From: CAJCJE01 sp036494465
GTDB lineage: Bacteria; Actinomycetota; Actinomycetes; Mycobacteriales; Pseudonocardiaceae
NCBI GenBank assembly: GCA_036494465.1
Contig: DASXOJ010000158.1
Location: 1 to 64,000, forward strand
DNA length: 64,000 nt
Reading direction: 5' to 3'
A model generated the notes under the pieces. It saw only the letters and a list, made by a program, of their open reading frames with translations. It had not been told where the DNA came from and searched no databases. The first letter of the stretch is position 1, and each line of letters begins with the position of its first letter. A program made the position numbers and the translations under genes. Positions 19,101 through 27,225 of this stretch are shown one piece after another.

Positions 19101-19433
19101 ATGTACTTCCAGGTCGACCCACGCATCGCGCACGACGGCGATTTCGCGGGCACGGTGACCATCGAGTACTACGACACCGGCACGAACGGCTGGCAGTTGC
19201 AGTACGACAAGGCTGGTGGCAGTGCCTACACGGGCATCTTGAACGTCAGTAACACGAACACCGATACCTGGAAGACGGTCACCGTCAACCTGCCCGACGC
19301 GGCCGTCGCGGAGGGCGAGAACAACCAGGCCGACTTCCGGATCGCTTCCGGTACACCGGTCACCGTGCACTCGGTAGTCGCGACGCTCACCGGAACCGGT
19401 GTGCTGCCGATGAACTTGTGTCCGGCAACATGA
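16191..19433 (+). CDS. Secreted GH92 alpha-mannosidase with C-terminal accessory domains
   Basis: ATG 16191 follows the GH3 stop by 9 bp and begins a clean signal peptide ending A-H-A-A-T. GH92 landmarks run in order: V-D-P-F-V-G-T-G, D-M-F-P-G-A-A-A-P-F-G-M, F-S-G-W-D-I-Y-R, M-G-G-D-S-S-D-A, E-G-N-A-A-Q-Y-A-F-M-V-P-Q-D and M-S-S-W-Y-V-W-G-A-L-G-M-Y-P. These cover ~30-800. The last ~270 residues hold a NEW3-like Ig domain and a second beta-rich domain with two Cys. GH92 enzymes are calcium-dependent exo-alpha-mannosidases that act on N-glycans or mannans. It is co-transcribed with the GH3 gene and ended by a hairpin, so the pair may attack mannose-containing glycans. Confidence 0.9.
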   Translation: MKTRLLAVLAAAVAVAGLAPAAHAATPQLVSDPTALVDPFVGTGSGGAVVGPVDMFPGAAAPFGMLNWSPDTPSRPSSGGYNYTDSSTIGLSVTHTSGAGCGIQGDLPILPTVGAIGSTPTATTEPFSHADETAHPGSYATKLGTGSDQIGVNLATTTRTGIGQFTYPASTSANMLFKVGDSQAYVKDANVSIVGNDEVSGSINEGRFCDMPNMSTVYFVAKFDRPFASYGTWNGSTVNTNARAMTSQNTAKAQPKSSTAPNARLNTGTTGPDSGAYVGFDTTSDATVDMQVSISYVSTANAEANLTAEQHGFNEAATAAQTRAQWRTLLSEINVGGGTHEQQVDFYTALYHALLDPETFSDANGQYLGMDGKQHTTRPGQAQYSEFSGWDIYRSEVPLLATVAPAQTSAMAQSLVNDAQQGGWLPKWPVADGYTGMMGGDSSDAILAEAYAFGARDFDTKGALAAMIKGASQVQNSGDLGEGYYTERPGLDSDLAKGYVMNDPSVNSGSAVPDGASLTLEYATDDYSISAFAQALGQQGTAKQFLGRSQNWTNIYNTESGFLQPRDANGTFPVGNPVNDGLGSFGQSGFQEGNAAQYAFMVPQDLHGLVTAMGGDAATVNRLDTFFTQDNVGPNDPYYWAGNEVDLGTPWVYDYAGAPYKTTAEIHRLLDNLYADTPDGEPGNDDLGAMSSWYVWGALGMYPTTPGAGVLALSAPIFPVIQLNLPNHATSIVAPGASDQGYVNALAVNGRNSDQDWIPASQLVGSTGGRTTQLDYAISRNPNTHWASADRDEPPSYQAGPLHFPTGSLPVAVTSDPASLLATAGSSSQATLTFTLGVGAFGNTAAGIKQLNWTAVPPTGVTVNPASGTATVANATATATVSFAVAANAPQGFGSVGFTLGANTVPMPTVPVPLAVVGTGNTATVCTSLGATNVNNGLSQQEGGDGVTAPVTVGGLDGRSTVEEVHGDLNMYFQVDPRIAHDGDFAGTVTIEYYDTGTNGWQLQYDKAGGSAYTGILNVSNTNTDTWKTVTVNLPDAAVAEGENNQADFRIASGTPVTVHSVVATLTGTGVLPMNLCPAT

Positions 19434-19457
19434 TGTTCACCAAGTGAAGCATTGACG

Positions 19458-19481
19458 GGGCCGGGATGTGCATCCCGGCCC
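19458..19481 (+). terminator. Hairpin terminator after the GH3-GH92 operon
   Basis: GGGCCGGGAT pairs perfectly with ATCCCGGCCC around a 4-nt loop, 24 bp past the GH92 stop. Confidence 0.75.
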
Positions 19482-19772
19482 TGTTACGTGCGCCGGGCCA
19501 CACTGGGCTGATCGAGCGACCGACTTGCCGAAGTACGCCGTTCGCGTTGGGGGATTCGGCGACATGGCGTGATGATCGCTAGGCCGAGCGAGTGATTGGC
19601 GCGCGATGTCCTATCCTCTGTTTCCTCTTCTCCGCTAGGTTCGTCGCCGCCGGTGACTGGGGCTTGCCTGTGGGTGAGCGGAGGAGCACCGCACACGACA
19701 GAAATGATGGTCACTGGGGCGATTGGTGCGTGCGAGGGTTGCGCGCGGAGTCAACGTGGCAGAAGGGGACAC
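19482..19772. other. Intergenic stretch upstream of the GPP34 gene
   Basis: About 290 bp without a convincing gene. It must carry the promoter of the GPP34-permease-GNAT genes; I see no clear -35/-10 pair or dyad. Open frames crossing it look like GC-skew artefacts. Confidence 0.5.
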
Positions 19773-20402
19773 GTGGCCGTGCTGCTAGCCGACGACTTCT
19801 ATTTCACCTCGCACGACCACATCACGGGCAGACGCCACCTCAGCGAGGGCGCCACCGGTCTCGGCCTGGCAGCGAGCCTGCTCGGCGAACTGGTGCTGTT
19901 CGATCGCATCACGCTCGACCGCGACAACATCAAGGTCACCAACCGCGTACCGCCCGAGGACGCGCTGGCCTACACCATCCTGGAACACCTGCTCGCCGAA
20001 CCGTCGGTGACCACGACCAAGGATTGGCTGCTCTACCTGCGCCAGGACGCCGAGGACCAGGTGGGGCAGCGCCTGCTGCGCGCGGGTCACGTGCGCCGCG
20101 TGCAAGCGCGCAAACTGCTGCGCACCGCCGTGCACTACGTGCCGGTCGACCTGAACACGTTCCTGTGGCCCGCGACCAGACTGGAAATGGCACTGCGCCG
20201 AAGAGAGCAGGTCGACGTGCAGGACCTGTTCCTGGCCGGTCTGATCAACGTCACCGACCTGCACCGTTCGGTCATCCACGGGGTGCCGTCGTCCACGACC
20301 TCCGTCGAAGCGTTGCTGCCCGCGTTGCCGCGGGCCCTCCGGGAACTGCTCGTCATCACCGATGCCGTGTACGGCGACGCCGTGCTCACGCATCGCCTCT
20401 GA
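19773..20402 (+). CDS. GPP34 (GOLPH3-like) family protein
   Basis: Start chosen at GTG 19773 (V-A-V-L-L-A-D-D-F-Y) with AAGGGG just upstream. The frame is open from 19596, but the extra 59 residues look non-coding. The 209-aa alpha-helical protein matches the GPP34 family: L-L-A-D-D-F-Y near the N-terminus, G-L-G-L-A-A-S-L-L-G-E-L-V-L, then R-R-V-Q-A-R-K and a C-terminal L-P-A-L-P-R-A-L-R-E-L-L-V-I-T-D-A-V-Y. Eukaryotic GOLPH3 binds PI4P at the Golgi; the bacterial role is unknown, and actinobacterial copies are frequent. The amino-acid permease gene starts 53 bp downstream. Confidence 0.8.
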   Translation: MAVLLADDFYFTSHDHITGRRHLSEGATGLGLAASLLGELVLFDRITLDRDNIKVTNRVPPEDALAYTILEHLLAEPSVTTTKDWLLYLRQDAEDQVGQRLLRAGHVRRVQARKLLRTAVHYVPVDLNTFLWPATRLEMALRRREQVDVQDLFLAGLINVTDLHRSVIHGVPSSTTSVEALLPALPRALRELLVITDAVYGDAVLTHRL

Positions 20403-20455
20403 ACGCTGTCCATCTCACTTCCATCAAATCCCACAATTCAATTCGGAGTAGCCTC

Positions 20456-21973
20456 GTGCAGTCCACAACCCCCGCAAAAGCGGGCAAGGCCAGCAGTATC
20501 TCCATGGCCTTAGCCGCGAACCGGCTGGGCATCCCCTCCGTGGTGTTCTTCGTGATGACCGCGGCGACCCCGCTGACCGTGGTCGCCGGCACCGTGACCA
20601 CCGGGTATGCGACAACCGGCCTGATCGGCATCCCGGTCGCGTTCATCGCCATCGGCATCGTGCTCGCCATCTTCTCCATCGGCTACGTGGCCATGGCGCC
20701 CTACACCGCGAACGCGGGCGCCTTCTACGCCTACATCAGTCGCGGCCTGTCCAAACCGCTCGGTGTCGGCGGTGCCTGGGTCGCGCTCGTCTCGTACTGC
20801 ATGCTCCAGGTCTCGCTCTACGGCGGTGTCGGCGTCGCCGCCGCTCCGGTTCTCAAGGACTGGTTCGGGGTCTCCACGCCCTGGTGGGTGATCGCGCTGA
20901 TCGCGTGGGCGATCGTGGCCATCACCGGTATCCAGCAGGTCAGCATGAACGGCAAGATCCTCGCGGTGCTGCTGTGCTGCGAGGTAGCGGTGATCGTGGT
21001 GTTCAGCTTCACCGACCTGTTCCACCCCGCGCACGACGCGGTCAGCTTCTCGACGCTCTCCCCAGGCAACCTGGTCGGCTCCGGCGTCGGCGCGCTGTTC
21101 TCGCTGGCCATCCTCGGGTTCGTCGGATTCGAGTCGGCGGTGGTGTTCAGCGAGGAGTCCAAGGACCCGAAGCGCACCGTCCGCGTCGCCACCTACCTCG
21201 CGGTCGCGATCATCGCCATCCTCTACGCGTTCGCCTCGTGGACGATGAGCGTGGCGACCGGCCCGGACAAGATCGTGTCCGACTCCCAGAACCAGCAGCT
21301 CGACCTGCTGTTCAACCTGGCCGGCCAGCACCTCGGCCCGGCCCTGGTCGACCTCGGTCGCCTGCTGTTCGTGACCAGCATGCTCGCCGCGATGATCTCC
21401 TTCCACAACACCACCGCCCGCTACATGTTCGCGCTGGGCCGCGAACGCGTGCTGCCCGCCGCGCTGGGCCGCACCTCGCGGCGCACCGGTTCGCCGATCG
21501 TCGGCTCGCTCGTGCAGACGGTGGTCGGCCTGGTCGTCATCGCGGTGTTCGCGCTGACCGGCCTGGACCCGTTGATCCAGCTGTTCTTCTGGCTCAGCAC
21601 CAGCGGCGGCGTCGGCATCCTGTTCCTGCTGGTGCTCACGTCGATCGGCACCATCGTGTTCTTCGCCAGGAACAAGGCCGGTGGCGAGAACATCTGGCAG
21701 CGCACGGTCGCCCCGATCGTCGCGACGGTATTGCTGCTCGCGGTCACCTATTTCGCGGTCACCAACTTCGCCCAACTGCTCGGCGTCGACCCCAGCTCGC
21801 CGCTCACCTGGGCCTTCCCGGTCGGTTTTGTGGTGATCGGCCTGGCAGGCATTGTCTGGGGCCTTGTCCTGCGGGCGCGTCAGCCCGAGATCTACCAGAC
21901 CATCGGCATGGGCGGGAAGCGCGCGATCGCCAATACTCCTGTCTCCTCAACGGAAAGCGTGGTAGGCCAGTGA
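20456..21973 (+). CDS. APC-superfamily amino-acid permease
   Basis: GTG 20456 is preceded by a CGGAG Shine-Dalgarno sequence; the 505-aa product has about 12 membrane helices. Helix 1 carries G-I-P-S-V-V-F-F-V-M-T-A-A-T-P-L. The F-V-G-F-E-S-A-V-V-F-S-E-E-S-K-D-P-K-R-T segment is the classic APC motif after helix 6, which couples uptake to proton movement. It would import an amino acid or amine; specificity is not readable. The stop overlaps the GNAT start (GTGA), so the two are translationally coupled and may act on the same compound. Confidence 0.88.
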   Translation: MQSTTPAKAGKASSISMALAANRLGIPSVVFFVMTAATPLTVVAGTVTTGYATTGLIGIPVAFIAIGIVLAIFSIGYVAMAPYTANAGAFYAYISRGLSKPLGVGGAWVALVSYCMLQVSLYGGVGVAAAPVLKDWFGVSTPWWVIALIAWAIVAITGIQQVSMNGKILAVLLCCEVAVIVVFSFTDLFHPAHDAVSFSTLSPGNLVGSGVGALFSLAILGFVGFESAVVFSEESKDPKRTVRVATYLAVAIIAILYAFASWTMSVATGPDKIVSDSQNQQLDLLFNLAGQHLGPALVDLGRLLFVTSMLAAMISFHNTTARYMFALGRERVLPAALGRTSRRTGSPIVGSLVQTVVGLVVIAVFALTGLDPLIQLFFWLSTSGGVGILFLLVLTSIGTIVFFARNKAGGENIWQRTVAPIVATVLLLAVTYFAVTNFAQLLGVDPSSPLTWAFPVGFVVIGLAGIVWGLVLRARQPEIYQTIGMGGKRAIANTPVSSTESVVGQ

Positions 21974-22578
21974 CCGGCACCGAGATCACCAAGGCAACCG
22001 AGGCGGACGTGCAAGCCGCCGCCGACCGGGTGGCCGACGCCTTCTTCGACATCGACGTCTGCCAGTGGCTGGTGCCGGATCCGGAACGCCGCAGGCAGAT
22101 CCTGCCGCCGTACTTCCGCATCCTCGCCGACTATGCGTTCCAGTACGGCGAGATCTTCTTCTTCGGCGAGCAGCGCGATGGCGCGGCCCTGTGGGTGTAC
22201 CACGGCACGGAGCCGTTACCCGACCCGGAAAACTACGAGGAGCGGCTGCGCGACGCGTGCCAGGAGTGGACCGAGCGGTTCCAGGTCCTCGACGAGCAGT
22301 TCGACCTGCACCACCCGCACAGCCCGGCGCACCATCACCTCGCGCTGCTCGCGACCACGCCGTCCCAGCAGAGCAAGGGCATCGGCGCGAAGCTGATGCG
22401 CCAGCACCACGAGTGGCTGGACGCGAACGGCGTCGCAGGTTATCTGGAGGCGAGCAGCATGCGTTCGCGCGCGCTGTACGAGAAGCACGGATACGTGTTC
22501 TCCGGCAAGACGATCGACCTGCCGGACGGCCCGCACATGTGGCCGATGTGGCGCGAACCCGTTGGGGCGCAGGGATAA
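21970..22578 (+). CDS. GNAT-family N-acetyltransferase
   Basis: GTG 21970 overlaps the permease TGA by four bases. The 202-aa protein has a GNAT fold with the acetyl-CoA loop Q-Q-S-K-G-I-G-A-K-L-M (residues ~135-145) and the C-terminal S-R-A-L-Y-E-K-H-G-Y-V-F strand-helix. Coupling to an amino-acid permease suggests it acetylates the imported amine or an intracellular relative of it (inference). Confidence 0.85.
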   Translation: MTGTEITKATEADVQAAADRVADAFFDIDVCQWLVPDPERRRQILPPYFRILADYAFQYGEIFFFGEQRDGAALWVYHGTEPLPDPENYEERLRDACQEWTERFQVLDEQFDLHHPHSPAHHHLALLATTPSQQSKGIGAKLMRQHHEWLDANGVAGYLEASSMRSRALYEKHGYVFSGKTIDLPDGPHMWPMWREPVGAQG

Positions 22579-22594
22579 TCACCCGTTAGTGATT
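22577..22594. repeat. Small dyad after the GNAT gene
   Basis: AATCAC and GTGATT pair around a 6-nt loop, overlapping the GNAT stop region and ending at the -35 of the HNH promoter. It could be a weak terminator or an operator. Confidence 0.3.
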
Positions 22595-22623
22595 TGATCA
22601 AGCAGAGTTTGCCTTGCTAGTAT
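22594..22623 (+). promoter_or_regulatory. Promoter for a leaderless DUF222-HNH transcript
   Basis: TTGATC (22594-22599) and TAGTAT (22618-22623) are spaced by 18 bp, each matching consensus at four bases. A start seven bases past the -10 would fall on the ATG at 22630. No Shine-Dalgarno sequence precedes that ATG, which fits a leaderless mRNA. Confidence 0.45.
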
Positions 22624-22629
22624 TGACAT

Positions 22630-23886
22630 ATGGAGAAGTCGGCGGACGCGTTGCTCGCCACCGAGTGGTGGCGAGCAACCGACGCTGACATCCTGGCCGC
22701 GATCGCCGACGCCGAAGAACTGCACCGTCGCGCGTACGCGGTCACGCTCGCCGTGCACGCCGAGGCGCGCGCCCGCAACCTCACCGGCGGCTACGACAGC
22801 ACCCGGGTCGCCGTGCACGACGCCGCGCGCATCAGCGTCGTCGAAGCGGGGCGTCGCGAAAGGCACCTCGACCTGCTCGACAAGTCCGCGCTGACCCGCA
22901 CCGCCGTGACGAGCGGCGAAGTCGGCGCCGACCACCTCGACGTGATCGTGAAGACCCTGGCCGCCGTCCCCGAGAACACTGGCCTGGACGACCGCGAAGC
23001 CGCCGAGTCACTGCTCGTCGACCAGGCCCGCACCCTCGATTCCCGAGGTCTGAGGCTAGCCGCCAAGCAGATCCTCGCCTGGCTGGACCAGGACGGCACG
23101 GAACCTGTCGATGCGCCAGAACGGCCGGTCAACGCCCTGCACATCGACACCGCACGCGACGGCCGCGTCCATCTCACCGGCCACCTCGGCCCCGAAGCAG
23201 GCGTTCTGCTGACCGGTCTGCTCAGCCCACTGGCCAAGCCCCGTCCGACCGATGGCGTGCCGGACCTGCGCGGCGTCGGCGAGCGGAACGGCGACGCCTT
23301 CGCCGAACTGCTCCAGCTCGCCGCGAACGCCGCAGCCGCGCCAGTCGACGGCGGCGAGCGCCCGCACCTGACCGTGACCATGTCCCTGGCGGACCTGCGC
23401 GCCGAGATCGGCCGGGCGCAACTGGGCGGCATCGCCGACCTCGGCAGCCTCACCGCACGCCAGGCTCGCCGCCTCGCCTGCGACGCCAAAGTCACCCCGA
23501 TGGTGCTGGACAGCGACTCCCAGCCCCTGGATGTCGGCCGCGCCAAGCGCACCGCCCCTCCCGGAGTCCGAAAAGCCCTGGTCTGGCGAGACGGCGGCTG
23601 CGCCTTTCCCGCGTGCGAAAAACCCAGTGCATGGACGGATTCGCACCACATCCAGCACTGGGCCGACGGCGGCCCGACGACCGTGACCAACATGGTTCTG
23701 TTGTGCCGCAGGCATCACACGCTGGTACACCATTCCGAGTGGCAGGTGCGAATACGGAATCAGCTTCCGGAATTCCTGCCACCAGCATTCATCGATCCGG
23801 AGCGCGAACCTCGCCGCAACACGCTGCACGGGGTGCGCTCCCCCGTGCGCACGATCCGCCTCCGCAAACTCTGCCTCACCGGCTGA
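22630..23886 (+). CDS. DUF222 / HNH endonuclease protein (13E12-repeat family)
   Basis: The 418-aa protein has an N-terminal DUF222 region (~10-270) and a C-terminal HNH domain (~315-385) with W-R-D-G-G-C-A-F-P-A-C, S-H-H-I-Q-H-W-A-D-G-G-P-T and N-M-V-L-L-C-R-R-H-H-T-L-V-H. The metal-binding His and Asn are all kept, so it should be an active metal-dependent nuclease. The family is often multicopy in actinobacteria (REP13E12 in Mycobacterium tuberculosis) and is suspected to be selfish or mobile, without proof of mechanism. ATG 22630 has no Shine-Dalgarno sequence; a strong hairpin covers codons 7-17. It converges on the GH20 gene with a 15-bp gap. Confidence 0.88.
   Translation: MEKSADALLATEWWRATDADILAAIADAEELHRRAYAVTLAVHAEARARNLTGGYDSTRVAVHDAARISVVEAGRRERHLDLLDKSALTRTAVTSGEVGADHLDVIVKTLAAVPENTGLDDREAAESLLVDQARTLDSRGLRLAAKQILAWLDQDGTEPVDAPERPVNALHIDTARDGRVHLTGHLGPEAGVLLTGLLSPLAKPRPTDGVPDLRGVGERNGDAFAELLQLAANAAAAPVDGGERPHLTVTMSLADLRAEIGRAQLGGIADLGSLTARQARRLACDAKVTPMVLDSDSQPLDVGRAKRTAPPGVRKALVWRDGGCAFPACEKPSAWTDSHHIQHWADGGPTTVTNMVLLCRRHHTLVHHSEWQVRIRNQLPEFLPPAFIDPEREPRRNTLHGVRSPVRTIRLRKLCLTG
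22650..22679 (+). repeat. Perfect 13-bp hairpin inside the start of the HNH gene
   Basis: GTTGCTCGCCACC (22650-22662) and its exact complement (22667-22679) enclose a GAGT loop. The stem lies within the first 17 codons, where RNA structure would affect translation of a leaderless message; as DNA it is a perfect cruciform-capable site. Confidence 0.7.
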
Positions 23887-23901
23887 GCCTGCACGGTGGC
23901 C

Positions 23902-25473
23902 TCACGGCCACGGCACTTCGGCCGAGTGGTAGTAGTTCACGCCCATGACATCCCAGCGGGGGCCTTGCGCGGCGAGCCGGACCTTGTAGTCGTTCCAGTT
24001 CCGGGTGCTCTGCGGCGACCAGCCGATCTCGGCGTAGCCGGGCAGGCGCGGGAACTCCATGTACTGCACGAGCGACACGGTGCCCAGGTCCTCCGTCCAC
24101 TCCGGAGCTTCGACCCCGGCGATGTCCTGCTCACCGACGCCGGGCACGTACGTCGCCGGGTCCCAGTCGTAGCCGGTGCTGACGCTGATGTAGCCGGGGT
24201 CGCCGATCCAGTTCTGGCCGATGGTCGAGGAGTTGTAGGCCATGTCCAGGTAGGTGCGGTCGGCGGGCGACATGACGATCTTGTTGCCGCGCGCGACCGC
24301 CTGCTGGGCCTGGTCGATGTCGGGTTGCGACCCGGCGAGGCCCCAGTACTGCACCATGGCGTCGCTGCTCAGGTCGCCCGCTTCGATCTGGTGCCAGCCG
24401 AGGAGTTTCTTGCCGTGCGCCTGAACGATCTGCTGCATGTGGTCGACGAACGTCTGGTAGTCCGACGCGCTCGTGTTCAGCGCCTCGTCGCCGCCCATGT
24501 CGATGTACGGGCCGGGCGTCAACGCCGCCAACTGGCCGACGACGGCGTCCAGGAACTGGTAGGTGGTCGGGTCGGGGATGCACAGGGAGCTGTAGCCGGG
24601 GGCGAGCAGCGGCGGCGCGATGCCGTCGCAGTTCAGGTCGGCGTAGGACGCCTGGGCTGCCGTGACGTGACCGGGGGTGTCGATCTCGGGCACGATCATG
24701 ATGTGGTGGGCCTGCGCGTAGTTGACGATCGCGGTGTAGTCCGCCTGGGTGTAGTAGCCGCCGGTTCCGCCGTCGACGTTGGTGCTGCCGCCGTAGGTGG
24801 CCAGGCGATCCCAGCCGTTGATGTAGATGCGCCAGCCTTCGTTGTCGCTCAGGTGCAGGTGCAGCACGTTGATCTTGTACATGGACAGCAGGTCGAGGTA
24901 GTTCTCCACCTGGCTGACGTTGTAGAAGTGCCGGGCGACGTCCAGCATGGCGCCGCGCCAGGCGAACCGGGGCTTGTCCGAGATGGCGACACCTGCCGCC
25001 CGCCATGGTCCACTCTGGACGGAGCTCGACTCGACCTTGGCCGGGAACAGCTGGCGCAACGTCTGCACGCCGTAGAACAATCCGGCCGAGGCGTGCGCCG
25101 CGATGGTCACGCCCAGCGGGGTCACGTTGAGCGTGTACCCCTCGCTGCCGAGGCCGGCCGAGCCGTTCTCGGTGAACCGGATGTCACCGGGCAGGCCAAA
25201 GCCGCTGGTCACCGGCAACCGGTAGCCGGTCGACGGGCGCAGTACGCCAGCGAGGTAGCTGGCGGCCGCGGTGGCGTCCGGCGTGTGTGCGGGGACCACG
25301 ATGCGGGTGAACGGGGTGAGCGTGAAGGTCTGACCGGGCAACGTGTGCAGCGACGACGGCTCGGGCACCAGGCGCACCGGGTCGGCACCGGCGGGTTGCG
25401 CGGAGGCGAGGCTGGGCATCAATACGACCGCCGCGACCAGCGGTAGGACGAGGCACAGTAATCGTCGGATCAT
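23902..25473 (-). CDS. Secreted GH20 beta-N-acetylhexosaminidase
   Basis: Start at ATG 25473, beginning a signal peptide (M-I-R-R-L-L ... A-S-A-Q). A GH20b N-domain (~35-155: P-E-P-S-S-L, S-E-G-Y-T-L-N-V) is followed by the catalytic TIM barrel. The barrel carries W-R-G-A-M-L-D-V-A-R-H-F, L-H-L-H-L-S-D-N-E-G-W-R-I, V-P-E-I-D-T-P-G-H and the catalytic pair D329-E330 in D-M-G-G-D-E-A-L. Enzymes of this type use substrate-assisted catalysis to remove terminal GlcNAc or GalNAc from chitobiose, glycans or glycolipids. It is the last gene of the minus-strand import and catabolism operon, 13 bp after the epimerase gene, which suggests the operon handles amino-sugar-containing oligosaccharides. Confidence 0.9.
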   Translation of the reverse strand: MIRRLLCLVLPLVAAVVLMPSLASAQPAGADPVRLVPEPSSLHTLPGQTFTLTPFTRIVVPAHTPDATAAASYLAGVLRPSTGYRLPVTSGFGLPGDIRFTENGSAGLGSEGYTLNVTPLGVTIAAHASAGLFYGVQTLRQLFPAKVESSSVQSGPWRAAGVAISDKPRFAWRGAMLDVARHFYNVSQVENYLDLLSMYKINVLHLHLSDNEGWRIYINGWDRLATYGGSTNVDGGTGGYYTQADYTAIVNYAQAHHIMIVPEIDTPGHVTAAQASYADLNCDGIAPPLLAPGYSSLCIPDPTTYQFLDAVVGQLAALTPGPYIDMGGDEALNTSASDYQTFVDHMQQIVQAHGKKLLGWHQIEAGDLSSDAMVQYWGLAGSQPDIDQAQQAVARGNKIVMSPADRTYLDMAYNSSTIGQNWIGDPGYISVSTGYDWDPATYVPGVGEQDIAGVEAPEWTEDLGTVSLVQYMEFPRLPGYAEIGWSPQSTRNWNDYKVRLAAQGPRWDVMGVNYYHSAEVPWP

Positions 25474-25486
25474 CGGCACACCCAAT

Positions 25487-26452
25487 CTAGGAGGAGAGGC
25501 GGTCGAACGCGGCGTCCAGGTCGGCGTTGACACGTCGGCGCGCCGGGTCGGCGTCGTGGTAGGCGAGAATCTCGCGCGCGCCGACGTCGAACGGGATGCG
25601 CGCGGCGAAGCCGGGCACGAAGCGGCGCAGCTTGGTGTTGTCGAACAACAACGTGTGCGCGAAGTCGTGCACGAGGACGGCCGCCCAGTCGGGAATTTCG
25701 ACGCCGACGTCCTCGCTGGAGCGGTGCACGAGCTTCGGCGTGACACCGGCGGCGCGCGCCATGATCTGGTGGATCTGGTCCCAGGTGAGGACTTCGTCGC
25801 TGGTGATGTGCACCGAATCGCCGAGCGTGTGCGAGTTGCCGAGCAGCGGCACGAACGCCCGCGCGAAATCGGAGCTGTGCGTCAACGCCCAGAGCGACGT
25901 GCCGTCGCCGTGCACGACGACGGGTTTGCCTTGGCGCATCCGCTCGATCAACGTCCAGCCGCCGAGCAGCGGCACCACGGTCTCGTCGTAGGTGTGTGCT
26001 GGTCGGATGATCGTGGCGGGGAAGTCGAACGCGCGGTACGCCTGTTCGAGCACTTCCTCGCAGGCGATCTTGTCCTGCGGGTAGGCAAAGCCGTTGTTGC
26101 GGCGCGGCGTCGATTCGGTGATCGGGAGCAGGGCGATCGGGCGGGCGTAGACGGACGCGGTGCTGATGAAGACGTACTGTCCGGTGCGTCCGGCGAAGGT
26201 TTCGGTGTCGGCGGAGATGTGGTCGGGTTTGTAGCCGACGAAGTTGACCACTACGTCGAAGTTCCGATCGGCCAGCGCCTCCCGCAACAGCGCGGGATCG
26301 TGCACGTCCACCTGGGTGCGGCGGACTTCCGGTGGGAGGTCGCGGGTGCCGGTGGAGCGGGTGAAGATGGTGAGGTCGTGGCCCGCGCGGACCACTTCGC
26401 GGGCGCAGGCTGAGCTGATCATGCCGTTGCCGCCGAGGAAAAGTACCTTCAC
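25487..26452 (-). CDS. NAD-dependent epimerase/dehydratase (extended SDR)
   Basis: GTG 26452 overlaps the TGA of the isomerase gene (GTGA). The 321-aa protein opens with the Rossmann motif G-G-N-G-M-I-S-S in place of the usual G-x-x-G-x-x-G, then has S-T-A-S-V-Y and Y-P-Q-D-K-I-A (a Y-x3-K-type catalytic pair), followed by a substrate region with I-I-R-P-A-H-T-Y. It would act on a sugar or nucleotide-sugar in the cytosol, as an epimerase, dehydratase or reductase. Its place in the catabolic operon argues for a catabolic sugar step over cell-wall biosynthesis (inference). Confidence 0.82.
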   Translation of the reverse strand: MKVLFLGGNGMISSACAREVVRAGHDLTIFTRSTGTRDLPPEVRRTQVDVHDPALLREALADRNFDVVVNFVGYKPDHISADTETFAGRTGQYVFISTASVYARPIALLPITESTPRRNNGFAYPQDKIACEEVLEQAYRAFDFPATIIRPAHTYDETVVPLLGGWTLIERMRQGKPVVVHGDGTSLWALTHSSDFARAFVPLLGNSHTLGDSVHITSDEVLTWDQIHQIMARAAGVTPKLVHRSSEDVGVEIPDWAAVLVHDFAHTLLFDNTKLRRFVPGFAARIPFDVGAREILAYHDADPARRRVNADLDAAFDRLSS

Positions 26453-27225
26453 AGTCGACCTCGCGAGAGTCCGTTGCCCACCAGATAGTCGTAGCTCTGC
26501 CGGAGCGCCTCGAACATCTCGGTGTGCGACCGGTCGAGCTCCACGATGTGCCAGCGCACCCCGGTTCCGGCGGCGAGCACGGCGGGAATGTCCACCCGGC
26601 CCTGGCCGACCGGCACCATGTAGTCGCCGTCGTATTCGGCCGGGCCGTCCTTGACGTGCAGGAACCGGACCCGCTCGCCCAACGTCGTCAGCACGTCCGC
26701 CGGATTGGCGCCGCCGAGCAGCACCCAGTACATGTCCAGTTCGAGCAGGACGTCCGGGTGCAGTTCGTCGAGCAGCACGTCGTAGGCGAACTGCTTGTCC
26801 CCGAAGGCGCCGTCGAACTTGTTGGCGAATTCGGCGTAGTGGTTGTGGTAGGCCACGGTGATGCCGTATTCGCGGGCGTTCGCCGCGCCCTCGTTGATCC
26901 GTTCGACGCCGTGCCGGATGGCGTCGATGCTGTCGAACTCGTCTTTCTCCAGGCTCCAGATCACGGTGTCCGCGCCCAGTTCGGCCTGCTCGTCGAGGAT
27001 CTTGCGGGCATCGGGTCCGGCTGGGAACGGGGCGTGCGCGCTGCACACCGTCATGCCCAGGTCGTCAAGGACTTTGCGCACGTCGGCAGGGCGCCGCCCG
27101 TGCAGGCCGAGCGGTTCGACCGCGGTGTAGCCGAGGCCGGCGATCTTCGTCAGCACCCCCTCCAGGTCACGGGCGGCCAGATCATGGAACGTCCACAGTT
27201 GCGCGGCGATCGCCGGCCTCGTCAC
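26449..27225 (-). CDS. Sugar phosphate isomerase/epimerase-like TIM-barrel protein (left arm)
   Basis: Start at GTG 27225, overlapping the ThuA-like stop (GTGA) and preceded by GAGGAGGGG. The 258-aa protein is an AP-endonuclease-2-type TIM barrel (xylose-isomerase-like fold). Metal-site motifs are Y-H-N-H, L-E-L-D-M-Y-W, F-L-H-V-K-D-G and H-I-V-E-L-D. It is a paralogue of the barrel protein at 39155-39901. Relatives act as epimerases or isomerases, or as lyases on 3-keto-glycosides when partnered with Gfo/Idh oxidoreductases. The ThuA-like neighbour and the island's two Gfo/Idh genes make the second role worth testing. Confidence 0.82.
   Translation of the reverse strand: MTRPAIAAQLWTFHDLAARDLEGVLTKIAGLGYTAVEPLGLHGRRPADVRKVLDDLGMTVCSAHAPFPAGPDARKILDEQAELGADTVIWSLEKDEFDSIDAIRHGVERINEGAANAREYGITVAYHNHYAEFANKFDGAFGDKQFAYDVLLDELHPDVLLELDMYWVLLGGANPADVLTTLGERVRFLHVKDGPAEYDGDYMVPVGQGRVDIPAVLAAGTGVRWHIVELDRSHTEMFEALRQSYDYLVGNGLSRGRL

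Noticed and set aside
16206..19370. Long open frame antisense to the first GH92 gene
   Set aside because: Same cause: a GC-rich antisense shadow with no recognisable domain.
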